Notes: generated by a model not told the origin, from the sequence alone. DNA of 60,030 nucleotides from Alphaproteobacteria bacterium (GCA_006844765.1 SPJV01000211.1:1-60030), one strand, 5' to 3'. Numbered from the stretch's first letter, positions 9,350 through 18,816 are shown. A program made the numbers and translations.

Positions 9350-9366
9350 TTGGTTAACCTAACCAA
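9350..9366. promoter_or_regulatory. Palindrome between ugd and the phosphohexomutase gene
   Basis: A perfect 7-base inverted repeat, TTGGTTA-ACC-TAACCAA, lies 40 bases after the ugd stop and 40 bases before the next start. The stem is AT-rich and no U-tract follows on the plus strand, so it is more like a protein-binding site or weak RNA hairpin than a terminator. Confidence 0.35.
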
Positions 9367-9405
9367 GTCAGGACTTAAGTTCTTTTCTGGATAGAGTTTC
9401 GAACC

Positions 9406-10812
9406 ATGCATCCAAAAGGCCATCGATTCGATCCGACCATTCTTCGCGAATATGATATTCGCGGGATCGTCGGGCGTACGTTGACGCTATCAGACGCTCT
9501 CGCTATCGGGCGCACCATGGGAACGGTCGCCGCCGCCGGCAGTGGCAGGGTCGCCGTTGTCGGTTATGACGGCCGGATGAGCTCTCCCGAAATCGAAAAG
9601 GAACTGTGCCGGGGATTGGGTGATTGCGGCCTCTATGTCCTGCGGATCGGGATGGTGCCGACACCCTGCCTTTATTTCGCGGCGAAGGCCTTGGGGGCCT
9701 CCCTGGGTATCATGGTCACCGGGTCCCACAACCCGCCCGAATATAACGGCTTCAAGATCATGCTGAATGGCATGCCCTTCTATGGGGAAGACATCCAGCG
9801 CCTGAAAGACTTGGCGGCGCGCGGTGTCTGGGTCCACAGAACCGGAGGCGTTGTCGAAGCGGATTCGATGAAAGCCTATCTGCGCCGCTTGCTCCGTGAT
9901 TATCGGACCAAACGGGGGCTTCGGGTTGGATGGGATCCAGGCAACGGCGCTGCCGGACCTGCCACTCTGGGCTTGGCGCGCGCCTTGCCGGGTGAGCACT
10001 ACGTTATCAACGAAATAGTCGACGGAACATTCCCCGCCCATCACCCTGATCCCACGGTTCCCGAAAACCTGGAGCAACTTCGCACCCTGGTTCTTGAGCA
10101 TCGCCTCGATCTGGGCGTCGCCTTTGATGGGGATGGTGACCGGATTGGCGTCATCGATGACAAGGGGGAAATCGTCTGGGGTGACCAGCTACTCGCCATC
10201 CTTGCCGCAGAAGTGTTGAAGACCATGCCGGGTTCAGCCGTTCTGGCCGATGTCAAAGCTTCGGACACCCTGTTTGATGAGATTGAGCGATTGGGCGGAC
10301 AACCCGTGATGTGCCCGACCGGACATTCCATCATTAAATCGAAGATGATGGAGCTGAATTCCCCCCTGGCCGGAGAAATGAGCGGTCATATCTTCATGGC
10401 CGACCGGTATTTCGGGTACGACGATGCACTCTACGCCGCCATTCGTCTGATCAACCTCGTCGCTTCCGGCCGGAAGAAATTGAGTGAGCTCCGCGAAGCT
10501 CTGCCTGAGGCTGTTAACACGCCTGAAATTCGCATCGACGTGCCGGAAGAACGCAAGTTCGCCATTGTCGAGGAAGTCCGTAATCGGCTTAAGGCGGAAG
10601 GCGCAGAGGTTAATATCGTCGATGGTGCACGGGTTAAGGAAGAAGACGGTTGGTGGTTGCTGCGCGCGTCCAACACCCAACCAGCGCTCGTCGCACGCTG
10701 CGAAGCGAGTGATGATGAGGCCCTGAAGCGGATTGTGGCACGATTGGCGGAAGAGCTGAAAGCCAGCGGAATCGACCCATCCACCGTCCCCGGCCTCACC
10801 CTGGCAGGCTGA
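9406..10812 (+). CDS. Phosphomannomutase/phosphoglucomutase
   Basis: Alpha-D-phosphohexomutase of the AlgC/ManB type that interconverts mannose or glucose 6- and 1-phosphates, supplying GalU with glucose 1-phosphate and GDP-mannose synthesis with mannose 1-phosphate. The catalytic phosphoserine is Ser107 in TGSHNPPEYNGFK, the metal loop is FDGDGDR near residue 240, the sugar-binding loop is GEMSGH near 324 and the phosphate-binding loop RASNTQPALV near 424. Length 468 is normal. The position after galU and ugd fits a shared role in surface polysaccharide precursor supply. Confidence 0.93.
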   Translation: MHPKGHRFDPTILREYDIRGIVGRTLTLSDALAIGRTMGTVAAAGSGRVAVVGYDGRMSSPEIEKELCRGLGDCGLYVLRIGMVPTPCLYFAAKALGASLGIMVTGSHNPPEYNGFKIMLNGMPFYGEDIQRLKDLAARGVWVHRTGGVVEADSMKAYLRRLLRDYRTKRGLRVGWDPGNGAAGPATLGLARALPGEHYVINEIVDGTFPAHHPDPTVPENLEQLRTLVLEHRLDLGVAFDGDGDRIGVIDDKGEIVWGDQLLAILAAEVLKTMPGSAVLADVKASDTLFDEIERLGGQPVMCPTGHSIIKSKMMELNSPLAGEMSGHIFMADRYFGYDDALYAAIRLINLVASGRKKLSELREALPEAVNTPEIRIDVPEERKFAIVEEVRNRLKAEGAEVNIVDGARVKEEDGWWLLRASNTQPALVARCEASDDEALKRIVARLAEELKASGIDPSTVPGLTLAG

Positions 10813-10816
10813 ACAG

Positions 10817-11527
10817 ATGGCAGCGATCCGGGGTATTCTTTTCGACAAGGACGGGACACTACTCGACTATCACGCAACCTGGATGCCTGCGAATAAAGCG
10901 GTTGTTCTCTCTCTGGCAGAGGGCAACGAAGCCTTGGCGGAAATGCTCCTCCTTCTCGGTGGCTGGGATTCAGAGTCGAGCCGCGTCCGCTCAGGCTCCC
11001 CGTTGGCGGCAGCCGACCTGACAGAACTGGCAGAGCTTTGGGCTCCACATATCGCCCCGCAACTGGCAGCAGACATGGCAGCGCTGGAAGCCAGGATCGA
11101 CCAAATCTTCATTGATACCTGCACGCCAGCCCCGGTATGCGATCTGGCCGAACTGGCTGCCCGCTTAAACTATGCGGGCTATGTCCTGGGGGTCGCCACA
11201 TCCGACAGCGAAGAAGGTGCCCGCCGCTCTCTCGCCGGCACCGGTTTTCTGGAACGAACACAATTCTACTGCGGCTTCGATAGCGGCCATGGCCGAAAGC
11301 CGGGACCGGGCATGGCCCATGCTTTTTGTGCGGCAACCGGTTTGACGCCTGACGAGATCGTCATGGTGGGCGACAACGAACATGATATTGCCCTGGGGCA
11401 GGCAGCCGGCGCGGCGGCCAGTATCGGTGTCCTGACAGGCACCTCCACGCGGACAGAGATGGAGGCGATGACCCCGCATGTCTTGGGGTCTATCCAGGAA
11501 TTGGAAGATTATCTGTCTCAACTCTAG
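10817..11527 (+). CDS. HAD-family phosphatase (phosphoglycolate phosphatase-like)
   Basis: Cytoplasmic HAD hydrolase. The nucleophile motif FDKDGTLLDY puts Asp10 and Asp12 in place, motif II is the VATSD segment near residue 126, and motif III/IV GRKPGPG...VMVGDNEHDIALGQAAGA contains the conserved Lys and metal aspartates. A helical cap lies between motifs I and II, as in Gph-type phosphatases. It starts four bases after the mutase stop and is probably in the same operon. The substrate could be phosphoglycolate or a sugar phosphate; a role tied to the neighbouring sugar enzymes is possible but unproven. Confidence 0.85.
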   Translation: MAAIRGILFDKDGTLLDYHATWMPANKAVVLSLAEGNEALAEMLLLLGGWDSESSRVRSGSPLAAADLTELAELWAPHIAPQLAADMAALEARIDQIFIDTCTPAPVCDLAELAARLNYAGYVLGVATSDSEEGARRSLAGTGFLERTQFYCGFDSGHGRKPGPGMAHAFCAATGLTPDEIVMVGDNEHDIALGQAAGAAASIGVLTGTSTRTEMEAMTPHVLGSIQELEDYLSQL

Positions 11528-11601
11528 GGCATGTCGCATTATGTGGGCTGCAACCCGCTACATCACTTGCGGCGACCGCCTGAATCCGGCCCTATGCACC
11601 C

Positions 11602-14358
11602 ATGTCTGCAACCCGCCCGCCTGAAATTATGCTGCCTGCTGCCCCCGCCCTTGTGCCCGGGTTGAAGGAAGCCGCTTGGTTGGATGAGGATGGGGTTGTC
11701 GAGACCATCTCCAATGCGGAAGCCGCCCGACGTCTAAAACGGGCGGAGCCTGTCTATTTATGCCATGCGCCGGCAACAGCCGCCCGCCTGAACGCCGGCC
11801 CAGCGCCGCGCAGCCGGGACCTGCTGGAGCTCTTTGCCTTCGTGCTGCCGGCGCGGTTTTGCATTCCGACACCCCGAGGGATATCAGAAGCCTTGGGGCT
11901 TCCTCCGCCGGAGGGGTTGGAGGCGGAAGCCCTCGCCCTTTTGAAATGCTCCCAACGCCTGTTGGACCTCCTCTCGCACAGTACAAGAGATGACGGGGCC
12001 CTGCGCCGGGCTGCCTGGTCGATGGCGCGCGGGGGCTGGGTCTGGGCCCCTTCCGTCCTCGCGGCCCTGGGTGAGCCGGAAGAAGACGAAGGCATCCGCG
12101 CCGGGACTGCCGGATTGGATGTCTGGCGCCACCTGCCGGAATGGGAAGATGAAGCGCCGCCACCGCCCCCCGGTACACATCCCGTCGATCCGGTAGAAGC
12201 CCGCACCCGCTTGGCGGAACTACTGGGTTCTGCCGCAGAGGACCGACCCAGCCAGGCCGATTATGCCTCCGCTGTCACAGGCGTTTTTGCCCCCCGCGAG
12301 GATGAAGGGGCCCCCAATATGGTGATGGCGGAAGCTGGCACCGGTGTCGGCAAGACGCTTGGCTATATTGCGCCTGCGAGCCGCTGGGCGGAGAAGAACG
12401 AAGCCCCTGTCTGGCTATCGACCTATACCCGTAATCTACAGCACCAGATCGACAGCGAGCTGGACCGGCTTTACCCCGATCCGTCAGAGAAAGCGCGCCG
12501 TGCCGTGGTCCGGAAAGGTCGGGAAAACTATCTCTGCCTGTTGAACCTGGAAGAAGCCGTTCGCAGTATCGGAGCCGCGCCAGGGGAGGCTATTCCCTTG
12601 GGCCTGATGACCCGCTGGGCAGGGGCCACGCGAGATGGCGATATGACCGGCGGCGACTTTCCCTCCTGGTTGATTGATCTCCTGGGGGGGCAACGCACAT
12701 TGGGTCTCGCGGACCGACGCGGGGAATGCGTTTACTCCGCCTGCGCTCATTACAGAAAATGCTATATAGAGAGAGGGATCCGAAGAGCCCGCCGCGCGGA
12801 CCTCGTTGTGGCCAATCATGCGTTGGTCATGATCCAGGCGGCACGCGGCAGTCTGGATATCGGGGGCCGGACAACGCGCCTGGTCTTCGATGAAGGTCAT
12901 CATGTCTTTGATGCGGCGGACAGTGCTTTCTCTGCCCATTTGTCAGGTCAGGAAACGGCCGAGTTGCGGCGCTGGCTACGCGGCAATGAAGGGGGACGGC
13001 GGGCAAGAGCGCGTGGGTTGAAGGCGCGGGCCGAAGATCTGTTGGGCGGAGACACCGACGCGGCCGCAGCCCTGGACGGTATTTTGTCGGAAGCACGGGC
13101 CTTGGCGGGCGAGGGTTGGCGCGCGCGGCTGAAAGATGGAAAGCCCAATGGACCGACGGAGGCCTTCCTCGCCGCTGTGAGACGAATGGTTCACGCCCGC
13201 GCGCCGGGTCGCGACGGTCCCTTCGGCCTGGAAGTCCCCGCTGCAGATGTTCCCGAGGACCTGTTGGAAGCGGCCCGGGAATTGCGGGAAGGGCTTGGGC
13301 GCATGATCACGCCGGCAAGCACCCTTTCCAAACGTCTGGCCAGCCGCCTGGAGAATGAGGCTGAGGATTTGGACAGTGCCAGCCGCGTGCGGGTGGAACA
13401 GATCTGCCGATCCTTGAAACATCGCTGTCTTGATCTCCTCAAAGCCTGGCGCGACATGTTGGAGGCGCTCGAGGCCGGCCAAGGCGACGCCTTCATTGAT
13501 TGGTTTGCCGTCGAGCGCGCCGATGGTCGAGAGATGGATATCGGCTTGAGCCGCCATTGGATCGATCCGACGGTTCCCTTCGCCGGTGCCGTGGCAAGCG
13601 AAGCCCATGGTCTGCTTGTCACCTCCGCCACCTTAACGGATGGCTCAGGCGAGGTTGAAGCCGACTGGCAGTCAGCGGAAGCCCGGACGGGGGCCCTGCA
13701 TTTGCCGAAACCGGCGGTCCGCGTGCGTGTCCCCTCCCCCTTCGATTATCCCGCACAGACCCGTGTCTATGTCGTAACGGATGTTCGCAAGGATACGCTG
13801 GATCAGGTCGCCGCCGCCTATCGCGCGCTGTTCATGGCAGCGGGCGGTGGCGGGCTCGGCCTGTTCACAGCGATCAGTCGGCTGCGCGCCGTCCATGGCA
13901 AGATCGCCGGTACGTTGGAGGAAAGCGGCCTTAATCTCTACGCCCAGCATGTGGATGCGCTGAACCTGCCCACCCTGATCGATATCTTCCGGGCTGAACA
14001 GGATTCCTGTCTGCTGGGGACCGATGCCGTGCGGGATGGGGTTGATGTGCCCGGCGATGCCTTGCGGCTGATCGTTTTCGACCGGGTGCCCTGGCCCCGT
14101 CCGACCCTGCTGCACAAGGCGCGCCGTGCGCATTTCGGCGGGCGCCTCTATGACGACGCACTGACCCGGCTGAAACTCAAGCAGGCCTTTGGCCGGCTGG
14201 TCCGCCGCAAGGATGACCGGGGCGCCTTCGTCCTGCTGGACCCCATGATGCCGTCCCGCCTAGCCGGCGCCTTCCCCGACGGCGTCGAAATCCAACGCGT
14301 CGGTCTCGCCGACGCGGTCAGCGGTATTCGGGCGTTTCTGAGCGGATCAGAACCGTAG
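11602..14358 (+). CDS. DinG/XPD-type ATP-dependent DNA helicase
   Basis: Superfamily 2 helicase of 918 residues. Walker A EAGTGVGKT lies at about 243-251, the DEAH-like box FDEGHH at about 429, and between them cysteines in NYLCLLN and GECVYSACAHYRKC form the four-cysteine Fe-S cluster pattern of XPD/DinG enzymes. The final domain has FDRVPWPRPT and QAFGRLVRRKDDRG, motif VI with the arginine finger. Such enzymes unwind D-loops, R-loops or G-quadruplex DNA during repair and replication. An alphaproteobacterial N-terminal extension of about 200 residues precedes the helicase. Its 3' end overlaps the dimethylargininase gene by 12 bases, tail to tail. Confidence 0.9.
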   Translation: MSATRPPEIMLPAAPALVPGLKEAAWLDEDGVVETISNAEAARRLKRAEPVYLCHAPATAARLNAGPAPRSRDLLELFAFVLPARFCIPTPRGISEALGLPPPEGLEAEALALLKCSQRLLDLLSHSTRDDGALRRAAWSMARGGWVWAPSVLAALGEPEEDEGIRAGTAGLDVWRHLPEWEDEAPPPPPGTHPVDPVEARTRLAELLGSAAEDRPSQADYASAVTGVFAPREDEGAPNMVMAEAGTGVGKTLGYIAPASRWAEKNEAPVWLSTYTRNLQHQIDSELDRLYPDPSEKARRAVVRKGRENYLCLLNLEEAVRSIGAAPGEAIPLGLMTRWAGATRDGDMTGGDFPSWLIDLLGGQRTLGLADRRGECVYSACAHYRKCYIERGIRRARRADLVVANHALVMIQAARGSLDIGGRTTRLVFDEGHHVFDAADSAFSAHLSGQETAELRRWLRGNEGGRRARARGLKARAEDLLGGDTDAAAALDGILSEARALAGEGWRARLKDGKPNGPTEAFLAAVRRMVHARAPGRDGPFGLEVPAADVPEDLLEAARELREGLGRMITPASTLSKRLASRLENEAEDLDSASRVRVEQICRSLKHRCLDLLKAWRDMLEALEAGQGDAFIDWFAVERADGREMDIGLSRHWIDPTVPFAGAVASEAHGLLVTSATLTDGSGEVEADWQSAEARTGALHLPKPAVRVRVPSPFDYPAQTRVYVVTDVRKDTLDQVAAAYRALFMAAGGGGLGLFTAISRLRAVHGKIAGTLEESGLNLYAQHVDALNLPTLIDIFRAEQDSCLLGTDAVRDGVDVPGDALRLIVFDRVPWPRPTLLHKARRAHFGGRLYDDALTRLKLKQAFGRLVRRKDDRGAFVLLDPMMPSRLAGAFPDGVEIQRVGLADAVSGIRAFLSGSEP

Positions 14359-15132
14359 TGACATGCAGGATAGGCCGCCGTCGAGCTTTGCGGCTTCGGA
14401 TATATTGAGCGGTACCAGAGCATAGCCGGCCTTATCCAGCGCATCTGCTGTTTGGGGAAATCGATCATCCAGGAAGATGTGATCATTGATCCGGATGGCG
14501 TTCGCGGTTGCCTCTTCACCCGCTGCGGTTTCGATCACCCGATAATCCGAAAAAGCGCCGCTGGCAGCCAATCGGGGTGTTGCCAGGATGGTTTCCGCAT
14601 CCAGGATCGCACAGTCGCTTTTGAAATGCAGGACGCCGTCAGGGGTGTCCGCAACCCGCAGGCTTTGTCCCCAGTCGGCCAGAATCCGACCCAACGCGTC
14701 CGCACCCTCGTGGCTGGAGCGTTCGGACAGCCCGAGTATCACTTCCGTTTCGGTCGTCAGGATATCCCCGCCATCAATGGTCCCGACTTCCAAGTGCCGT
14801 ACAGTTTCAAAGGCATTATCAAGCGCCGATGCCATGGTTGTGGCTTCTCCAGCCCGGCTGGCTGCCCCTGGGCGCAACAGGATCGCCCCCTCCGGCAAGC
14901 AGAGCGCGGGGTCTTCGACAAACACCGAATCCGGAAAAGCCTCTTCAGGTTCCAAAAGCGTGACAGAAACCCCCGCCGTCTCGAGGGCAGCGACATAAGC
15001 CGCATGTTGTTCCTGGAACAGTGAATGATCCGGCGCCCCGCGATCCACCGCGCGGATACCATCAACGCAGCTACGCGCAGGTTTACGGGAAATGGCACGC
15101 GTGAAGCGGTGCGACTGGCCAGCTCTTGGCAT
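14347..15132 (-). CDS. Dimethylarginine dimethylaminohydrolase (DDAH)-like
   Basis: Amidinotransferase-fold hydrolase predicted to convert N-omega-methylated arginines to citrulline plus methylamines. Catalytic residues known for the family are visible: His169 in LHFKSDC and Cys256 in GLSCMS near the C-terminus, with substrate-binding Asp/Glu in EEAFPDSVFVEDPA and VGTIDGGDIL. The length of 261 is close to the Pseudomonas aeruginosa enzyme (254) and short for arginine deiminase, which supports DDAH. It starts 17 bases downstream of the desaturase stop, so it may be the last gene of a gshA-desaturase-DDAH operon. Activity on other guanidines cannot be excluded. Confidence 0.88.
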   Translation of the reverse strand: MPRAGQSHRFTRAISRKPARSCVDGIRAVDRGAPDHSLFQEQHAAYVAALETAGVSVTLLEPEEAFPDSVFVEDPALCLPEGAILLRPGAASRAGEATTMASALDNAFETVRHLEVGTIDGGDILTTETEVILGLSERSSHEGADALGRILADWGQSLRVADTPDGVLHFKSDCAILDAETILATPRLAASGAFSDYRVIETAAGEEATANAIRINDHIFLDDRFPQTADALDKAGYALVPLNISEAAKLDGGLSCMSLRF

Positions 15133-15149
15133 CAGTTTGTCCCTTCGAA

Positions 15150-16439
15150 TTACCCTTTAAGCAGTTGCATCAGGGTCTTGCTATGAAATGAAAGATAACC
15201 GGGGGTCAGGAATTCTATCCGGTCCTTAAAGCGCTGATGCGCTTCCGGCAAACGATGGAAGGGAACCGCCATGAAAGCGTGGTGTTCGACGTGATACGGC
15301 ATGTTCCAGGCGAGGAACCGGACAATTGGCGTGGTCAGGATGGTCCGTGTGTTCTTAAACATGTCCGGGACCAGGGGACAGCCGCCATGTTCCGCCATCA
15401 GATACAGCCGCAGGAAGGGTTGCCCCAATGCCACTGGGATCAGCCAATAGATCACGATCTCCGGCCGCGCGAACCAGATCGACGCAGCGGCAAGACCGGT
15501 ATAGAGGCCAAGATACCCAGCCGCTTCCCGCCGGACCTTCACCACCTGCCGTCCCGAGATATACGGCTCATCAAACCGCCCGATGGCATGCTTCACCAAG
15601 GTCGAGGCATGAAACCACCAGACCGGAATACCGGTGAGGATCCAGAGATACCCGGTAACCCCAGTAAACCGCTTCCCGTCCAGTTCAGGGTCCTTGCCCT
15701 CAATCTGAGTGTAACGATGATGTTCCAAATGGAAGGCACGGAAGTAATTTGGGGGCAGGATCAGAATAAATCCCGCCAGATAGCCGAGGGCATCATTCAT
15801 CCACCGGCTTTCAAACGCTGTCCGATGCACCGTCTCATGCAGCGGCGCGAAGAGGAATATCAACGTGATCCCCAACCCCAGGGCCGCCAACGGATACCAT
15901 GGCGTGGCCCACGCATAGGCAACCCCCACCCCAGCCAGGATTATCAAAGCCAGGTGCATGATGAGTTGCTGCAGGCCCCGTGCATCGGACCGGACCGCCA
16001 GGGCCTTGAGCGCAGCTCGATCTTCTTTGGAGAGGCCTCTGGGAACAGACTCCTCCGTATAGGCCTTAAGTGAAGACTTATCAGTTGCTGATACGTCCTT
16101 TGTCGTCGCGTCCTGGGGGGTCGCTTTTTTATTGGACGCTGTCTTATCTGCAGCTTTTTTTGCAGCACCCTTTTTTGCAGCCGCCTTCTTCGCCGAAGCT
16201 TTCTTAGCGCCCGACTTTTTTCTGGCCGATTTCTTGGCTGCCGACTTTTTGGCGCCGGACTTGTTGGCACCAGACTTTTTGGCTGCCGATTTTTTAGTTG
16301 CCGTCTTCTTAGTAGCCGCCTTATTAGCAGACCGCGCCTTCGCCGGCTGGGTTTTTGACCCAACCCCATCCGGTTCGGCAGGTTCAGCCGATGACGGTTC
16401 AGCAGTGGGATCTACCGACGGGTCGCTCAATAGTGACAT
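15150..16439 (-). CDS. Fatty acid desaturase with a long Lys/Ala-rich N-terminal tail
   Basis: The C-terminal 270 residues are a membrane fatty acid desaturase with the three di-iron histidine boxes HETVH (201-205), HLEHH (237-241) and HVEHH (373-377) and four membrane helices. Unusually, residues about 29-107 are a low-complexity run of AAKKS, GAKKS and similar repeats, almost only Lys, Ala, Ser and Gly, like the tails of histone H1 or bacterial AlgP/HctB-type proteins. Reading frame and codon pattern continue unbroken into the enzyme. I chose the ATG at 16439, overlapping gshA by 13 bases; a start 11 codons earlier is less likely. Substrate may be a fatty acyl chain or a carotenoid-like lipid. 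Confidence 0.88.
   Translation of the reverse strand: MSLLSDPSVDPTAEPSSAEPAEPDGVGSKTQPAKARSANKAATKKTATKKSAAKKSGANKSGAKKSAAKKSARKKSGAKKASAKKAAAKKGAAKKAADKTASNKKATPQDATTKDVSATDKSSLKAYTEESVPRGLSKEDRAALKALAVRSDARGLQQLIMHLALIILAGVGVAYAWATPWYPLAALGLGITLIFLFAPLHETVHRTAFESRWMNDALGYLAGFILILPPNYFRAFHLEHHRYTQIEGKDPELDGKRFTGVTGYLWILTGIPVWWFHASTLVKHAIGRFDEPYISGRQVVKVRREAAGYLGLYTGLAAASIWFARPEIVIYWLIPVALGQPFLRLYLMAEHGGCPLVPDMFKNTRTILTTPIVRFLAWNMPYHVEHHAFMAVPFHRLPEAHQRFKDRIEFLTPGYLSFHSKTLMQLLKG
16119..16355 (-). repeat. Lys/Ala/Ser coding repeat of the desaturase tail
   Basis: About 240 bases of imperfect short repeats encode the AAKKS-like units. On the plus strand it appears as recurring GCCGACTTTTT and related units. 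The imperfection suggests old, diverged duplications or slippage. Confidence 0.8.
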
Positions 16440-17806
16440 TCCTCGTAGATCGGATCGACAGTGCCATTCCATGATCCGTGATAGGAATCCAACAAGTCTT
16501 CCGCAAAAGTCTTGCCCGACGCGACGATGGAATCAAGCTGCTCAATATACTCTGTTTCTAGCGAGCCGGACTTGTGGCCGGGCCGGTTGCGGTTGGTCAA
16601 TCCGGTACGACAGATCGCCAGCGCATCCCGCGCCACATCCAAGAGCGTCCCCTTACGGAAAGGCGTGTTTAACGCCAGCTTGGGAACATTGTCCCGCATC
16701 GCCTCAATCTCTTCGACTGTCCAATCGGCAATGAGAGCCTCCGCCTCATTCAGCGCCTGACTGTCATAGAGCAGTCCAACCCAAAGCGCAGGAAGGGCAC
16801 AGAGGTTACCCCAGGGCCCGCCATCAGCCCCCCGCATTTCAATAAATTTCTTCAGACGGACTTCCGGAAACGCCGTGGTCATATGATCTGACCAATCGGT
16901 CATGGTCGGCATCTGACCTTCAAACCCTTCCAGTCGGCCCGCCATGTAGTCCCGGAAGCTTTTGCCCGACACATCGTGATACAGGCCATCCCGGCTGACG
17001 AAATACATCGGGACATCAAGAATGTAGTCGACCCAGCGCTCGAAACCGAAACCCTCTTCAAAAACGAAGGGCAGCATGCCGCAGCGATCCGGATCCGTGT
17101 CGGTCCAACACTGGCTTCGATAACTCAAGAAGCCATTTGGCTTGCCCTCGGTGAAGGGTGAATTCGCGAATAGCGCCGTCGCCATCGGCTGGAGAGCAAT
17201 CGCTACCCGCATCTTGCGCACCATGTCAGCTTCGCTGGAGAAATCCAGATTGACCTGAACCGTGCAGGTCCGGGTCATCATATCGAGCCCCATGGTCCCA
17301 CGCTTGGGCATATATTCCCGCATGATCTTGTAGCGGCCTTTCGGCATCCAAGGGATATCCGAGCGCTTCCAAAACGGATTAAAGCCAAGCCCGACAACGC
17401 CGGCACCGATCTTCTCGCAAACCTGTCGGACCTGATCCAGATGGGTATGAACTTCGTTACAGGTCTGGTGAATATTCTCCAAGGGCGCGCCGGAAAGCTC
17501 CAACTGACCACCCGGCTCCAATGTTACGGAGCCACCATCCGAGCCTTTGAGGGCGATGATATTGCCATTCTCATAGACGGGTTCCCACTCAGGACCGGAC
17601 AAACCTTCCAGAAGGCATTTGATACCAGGCCCATCCCCTTCCCCAACAAAGGGAAGCGGGCGCATATCCTTCAGGTCATAAGCGAATTTCTCATGTTCCG
17701 TCCCGATACGCCAATCCTCGATCGGTTTATTTCCGTCTTCGATATAGGCGATCAGGTCGGCTTTCGATTCGACCAAAGTCGAATCGACGGCGGATGGCGA
17801 TGACAT
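16427..17806 (-). CDS. gshA: Glutamate-cysteine ligase (plant/proteobacterial type)
   Basis: Catalyses the first, rate-limiting step of glutathione synthesis, joining glutamate and cysteine with ATP. The 459-residue protein has the class-defining N-terminal WRIGTEHEKFAYD, then LEPGGQLELSGAP near 97 and the MRGADGGPWGNLCALPALWVGLLYD block near 325, characteristic of the plant-like GshA of alphaproteobacteria rather than the enterobacterial type. It is downstream of rsmE, an arrangement seen across alphaproteobacteria, and overlaps the desaturase start. The second enzyme of the pathway, gshB, is elsewhere in this window (39908-40846). Confidence 0.95.
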   Translation of the reverse strand: MSSPSAVDSTLVESKADLIAYIEDGNKPIEDWRIGTEHEKFAYDLKDMRPLPFVGEGDGPGIKCLLEGLSGPEWEPVYENGNIIALKGSDGGSVTLEPGGQLELSGAPLENIHQTCNEVHTHLDQVRQVCEKIGAGVVGLGFNPFWKRSDIPWMPKGRYKIMREYMPKRGTMGLDMMTRTCTVQVNLDFSSEADMVRKMRVAIALQPMATALFANSPFTEGKPNGFLSYRSQCWTDTDPDRCGMLPFVFEEGFGFERWVDYILDVPMYFVSRDGLYHDVSGKSFRDYMAGRLEGFEGQMPTMTDWSDHMTTAFPEVRLKKFIEMRGADGGPWGNLCALPALWVGLLYDSQALNEAEALIADWTVEEIEAMRDNVPKLALNTPFRKGTLLDVARDALAICRTGLTNRNRPGHKSGSLETEYIEQLDSIVASGKTFAEDLLDSYHGSWNGTVDPIYEECHY

Positions 17807-17850
17807 GAAGCTGTTTCCTCCGGCGGTTTAACGCGAAGCCCTTTTTATCC

Positions 17851-17870
17851 GTGGAGGCATATGCCCCACA
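17851..17870. promoter_or_regulatory. Imperfect palindrome in the rsmE-gshA spacer
   Basis: The sequence GTGGAGGCATATGCCCCAC in the 72-base spacer upstream of gshA is a near-perfect inverted repeat with one bulged base, centred on CATATG. It could be an operator or a small RNA hairpin affecting gshA; nothing more can be said. Confidence 0.3.
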
Positions 17871-17878
17871 GACCCTTA

Positions 17879-18643
17879 TTATTTGCCGCGTCCATACGGG
17901 CGACCACCCCAGTCTCCCGCTAGTGCTTGCCAAATTGACAGCGCCGCGACCGCCGCCGTCTCTGCCCGCAAGATACGCGGACCAAGACCAACAGGCGAAA
18001 CAAAAGGCTTTTGCCTCAAGATTTCAAGCTCTGCATTCGAAAAACCGCCTTCTGGCCCTACCAAGATCCCGGCATTGTGACATTTTTCTCCATATGCGCC
18101 GGATTTTGACAGGATATCGGCGAAGGCGGAAACATCAGGACCAGCCTCGAAACACGCGAAGATTCGGCGATTCGGATCCCACCCGTCCAGCAATCGATCA
18201 AGCTTTTGTGGCGCGTCGATCTCCGGCACCTCCAGGCGTTCACATTGCTCCGCCGCTTCAATGGCGTTGGCGCGAAGCCGTTCAGGCTTCACCCGCTCCA
18301 CATTTGTCCGCTCCGTGATAACCGGCATCAGGCGCGTCGCCCCCAGCTCAACCGATTTCTGCAGCAGGAAATCGATCCGCGCCCGTTTGATCGGCGCAAA
18401 AAGCAGCCAGATATCGGGTGGCGATCGCTGCGGCCTTGTTTGCCCGATGAGCGCGAGAGAGGCCCAGCCCTTGCCGATCCCGTCGATCGTCGCCCGCCAT
18501 TCCCCATCACGACCGTTGAAGAGCCAGATTTCCGCACCTGCAGACAGGCGAAGCACCGAACGCAGGTAATGCGCCTGCTCCGACGTCGCGCCGACTGAAC
18601 CACCATCGCTCAATGCTTCTTCGACAAACAGCCTGACTTGCAT
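17879..18643 (-). CDS. rsmE: 16S rRNA (uracil1498-N3)-methyltransferase
   Basis: SPOUT-class RNA methyltransferase that methylates U1498 of 16S rRNA with S-adenosylmethionine. The start at 18643 gives MQVRLFVEE and 254 residues; the 70 upstream codons in frame show no family similarity and run into the next promoter region. The N-terminal PUA-like domain contains HYLRSVLRLSAG, and the C-terminal knot has ILVGPEGGFSNAE and LGPRILRAETA, the cofactor-binding loops. It is followed by gshA 72 bases downstream. Confidence 0.94.
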   Translation of the reverse strand: MQVRLFVEEALSDGGSVGATSEQAHYLRSVLRLSAGAEIWLFNGRDGEWRATIDGIGKGWASLALIGQTRPQRSPPDIWLLFAPIKRARIDFLLQKSVELGATRLMPVITERTNVERVKPERLRANAIEAAEQCERLEVPEIDAPQKLDRLLDGWDPNRRIFACFEAGPDVSAFADILSKSGAYGEKCHNAGILVGPEGGFSNAELEILRQKPFVSPVGLGPRILRAETAAVAALSIWQALAGDWGGRPYGRGK

Positions 18644-18816
18644 GAAGCCTCCATACGTTAGCGGCCCCAACTTACCCCGAACCGCCGCTGGCGAAAATGC
18701 ACCAGATTTTGCTATATCCTTTGATCGCACCGATTGCATCCAAATCCAAGTTAAGGCAATCTCCGCCGCCGGTTCCAAAGGGGGGAGCCGAACAACCCAG
18801 GCATGCGAGGGCAAAG

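Noticed and set aside
15237..16073. 278-codon plus-strand frame opposite the desaturase
   Set aside because: Antisense shadow; the minus strand has three intact histidine boxes.
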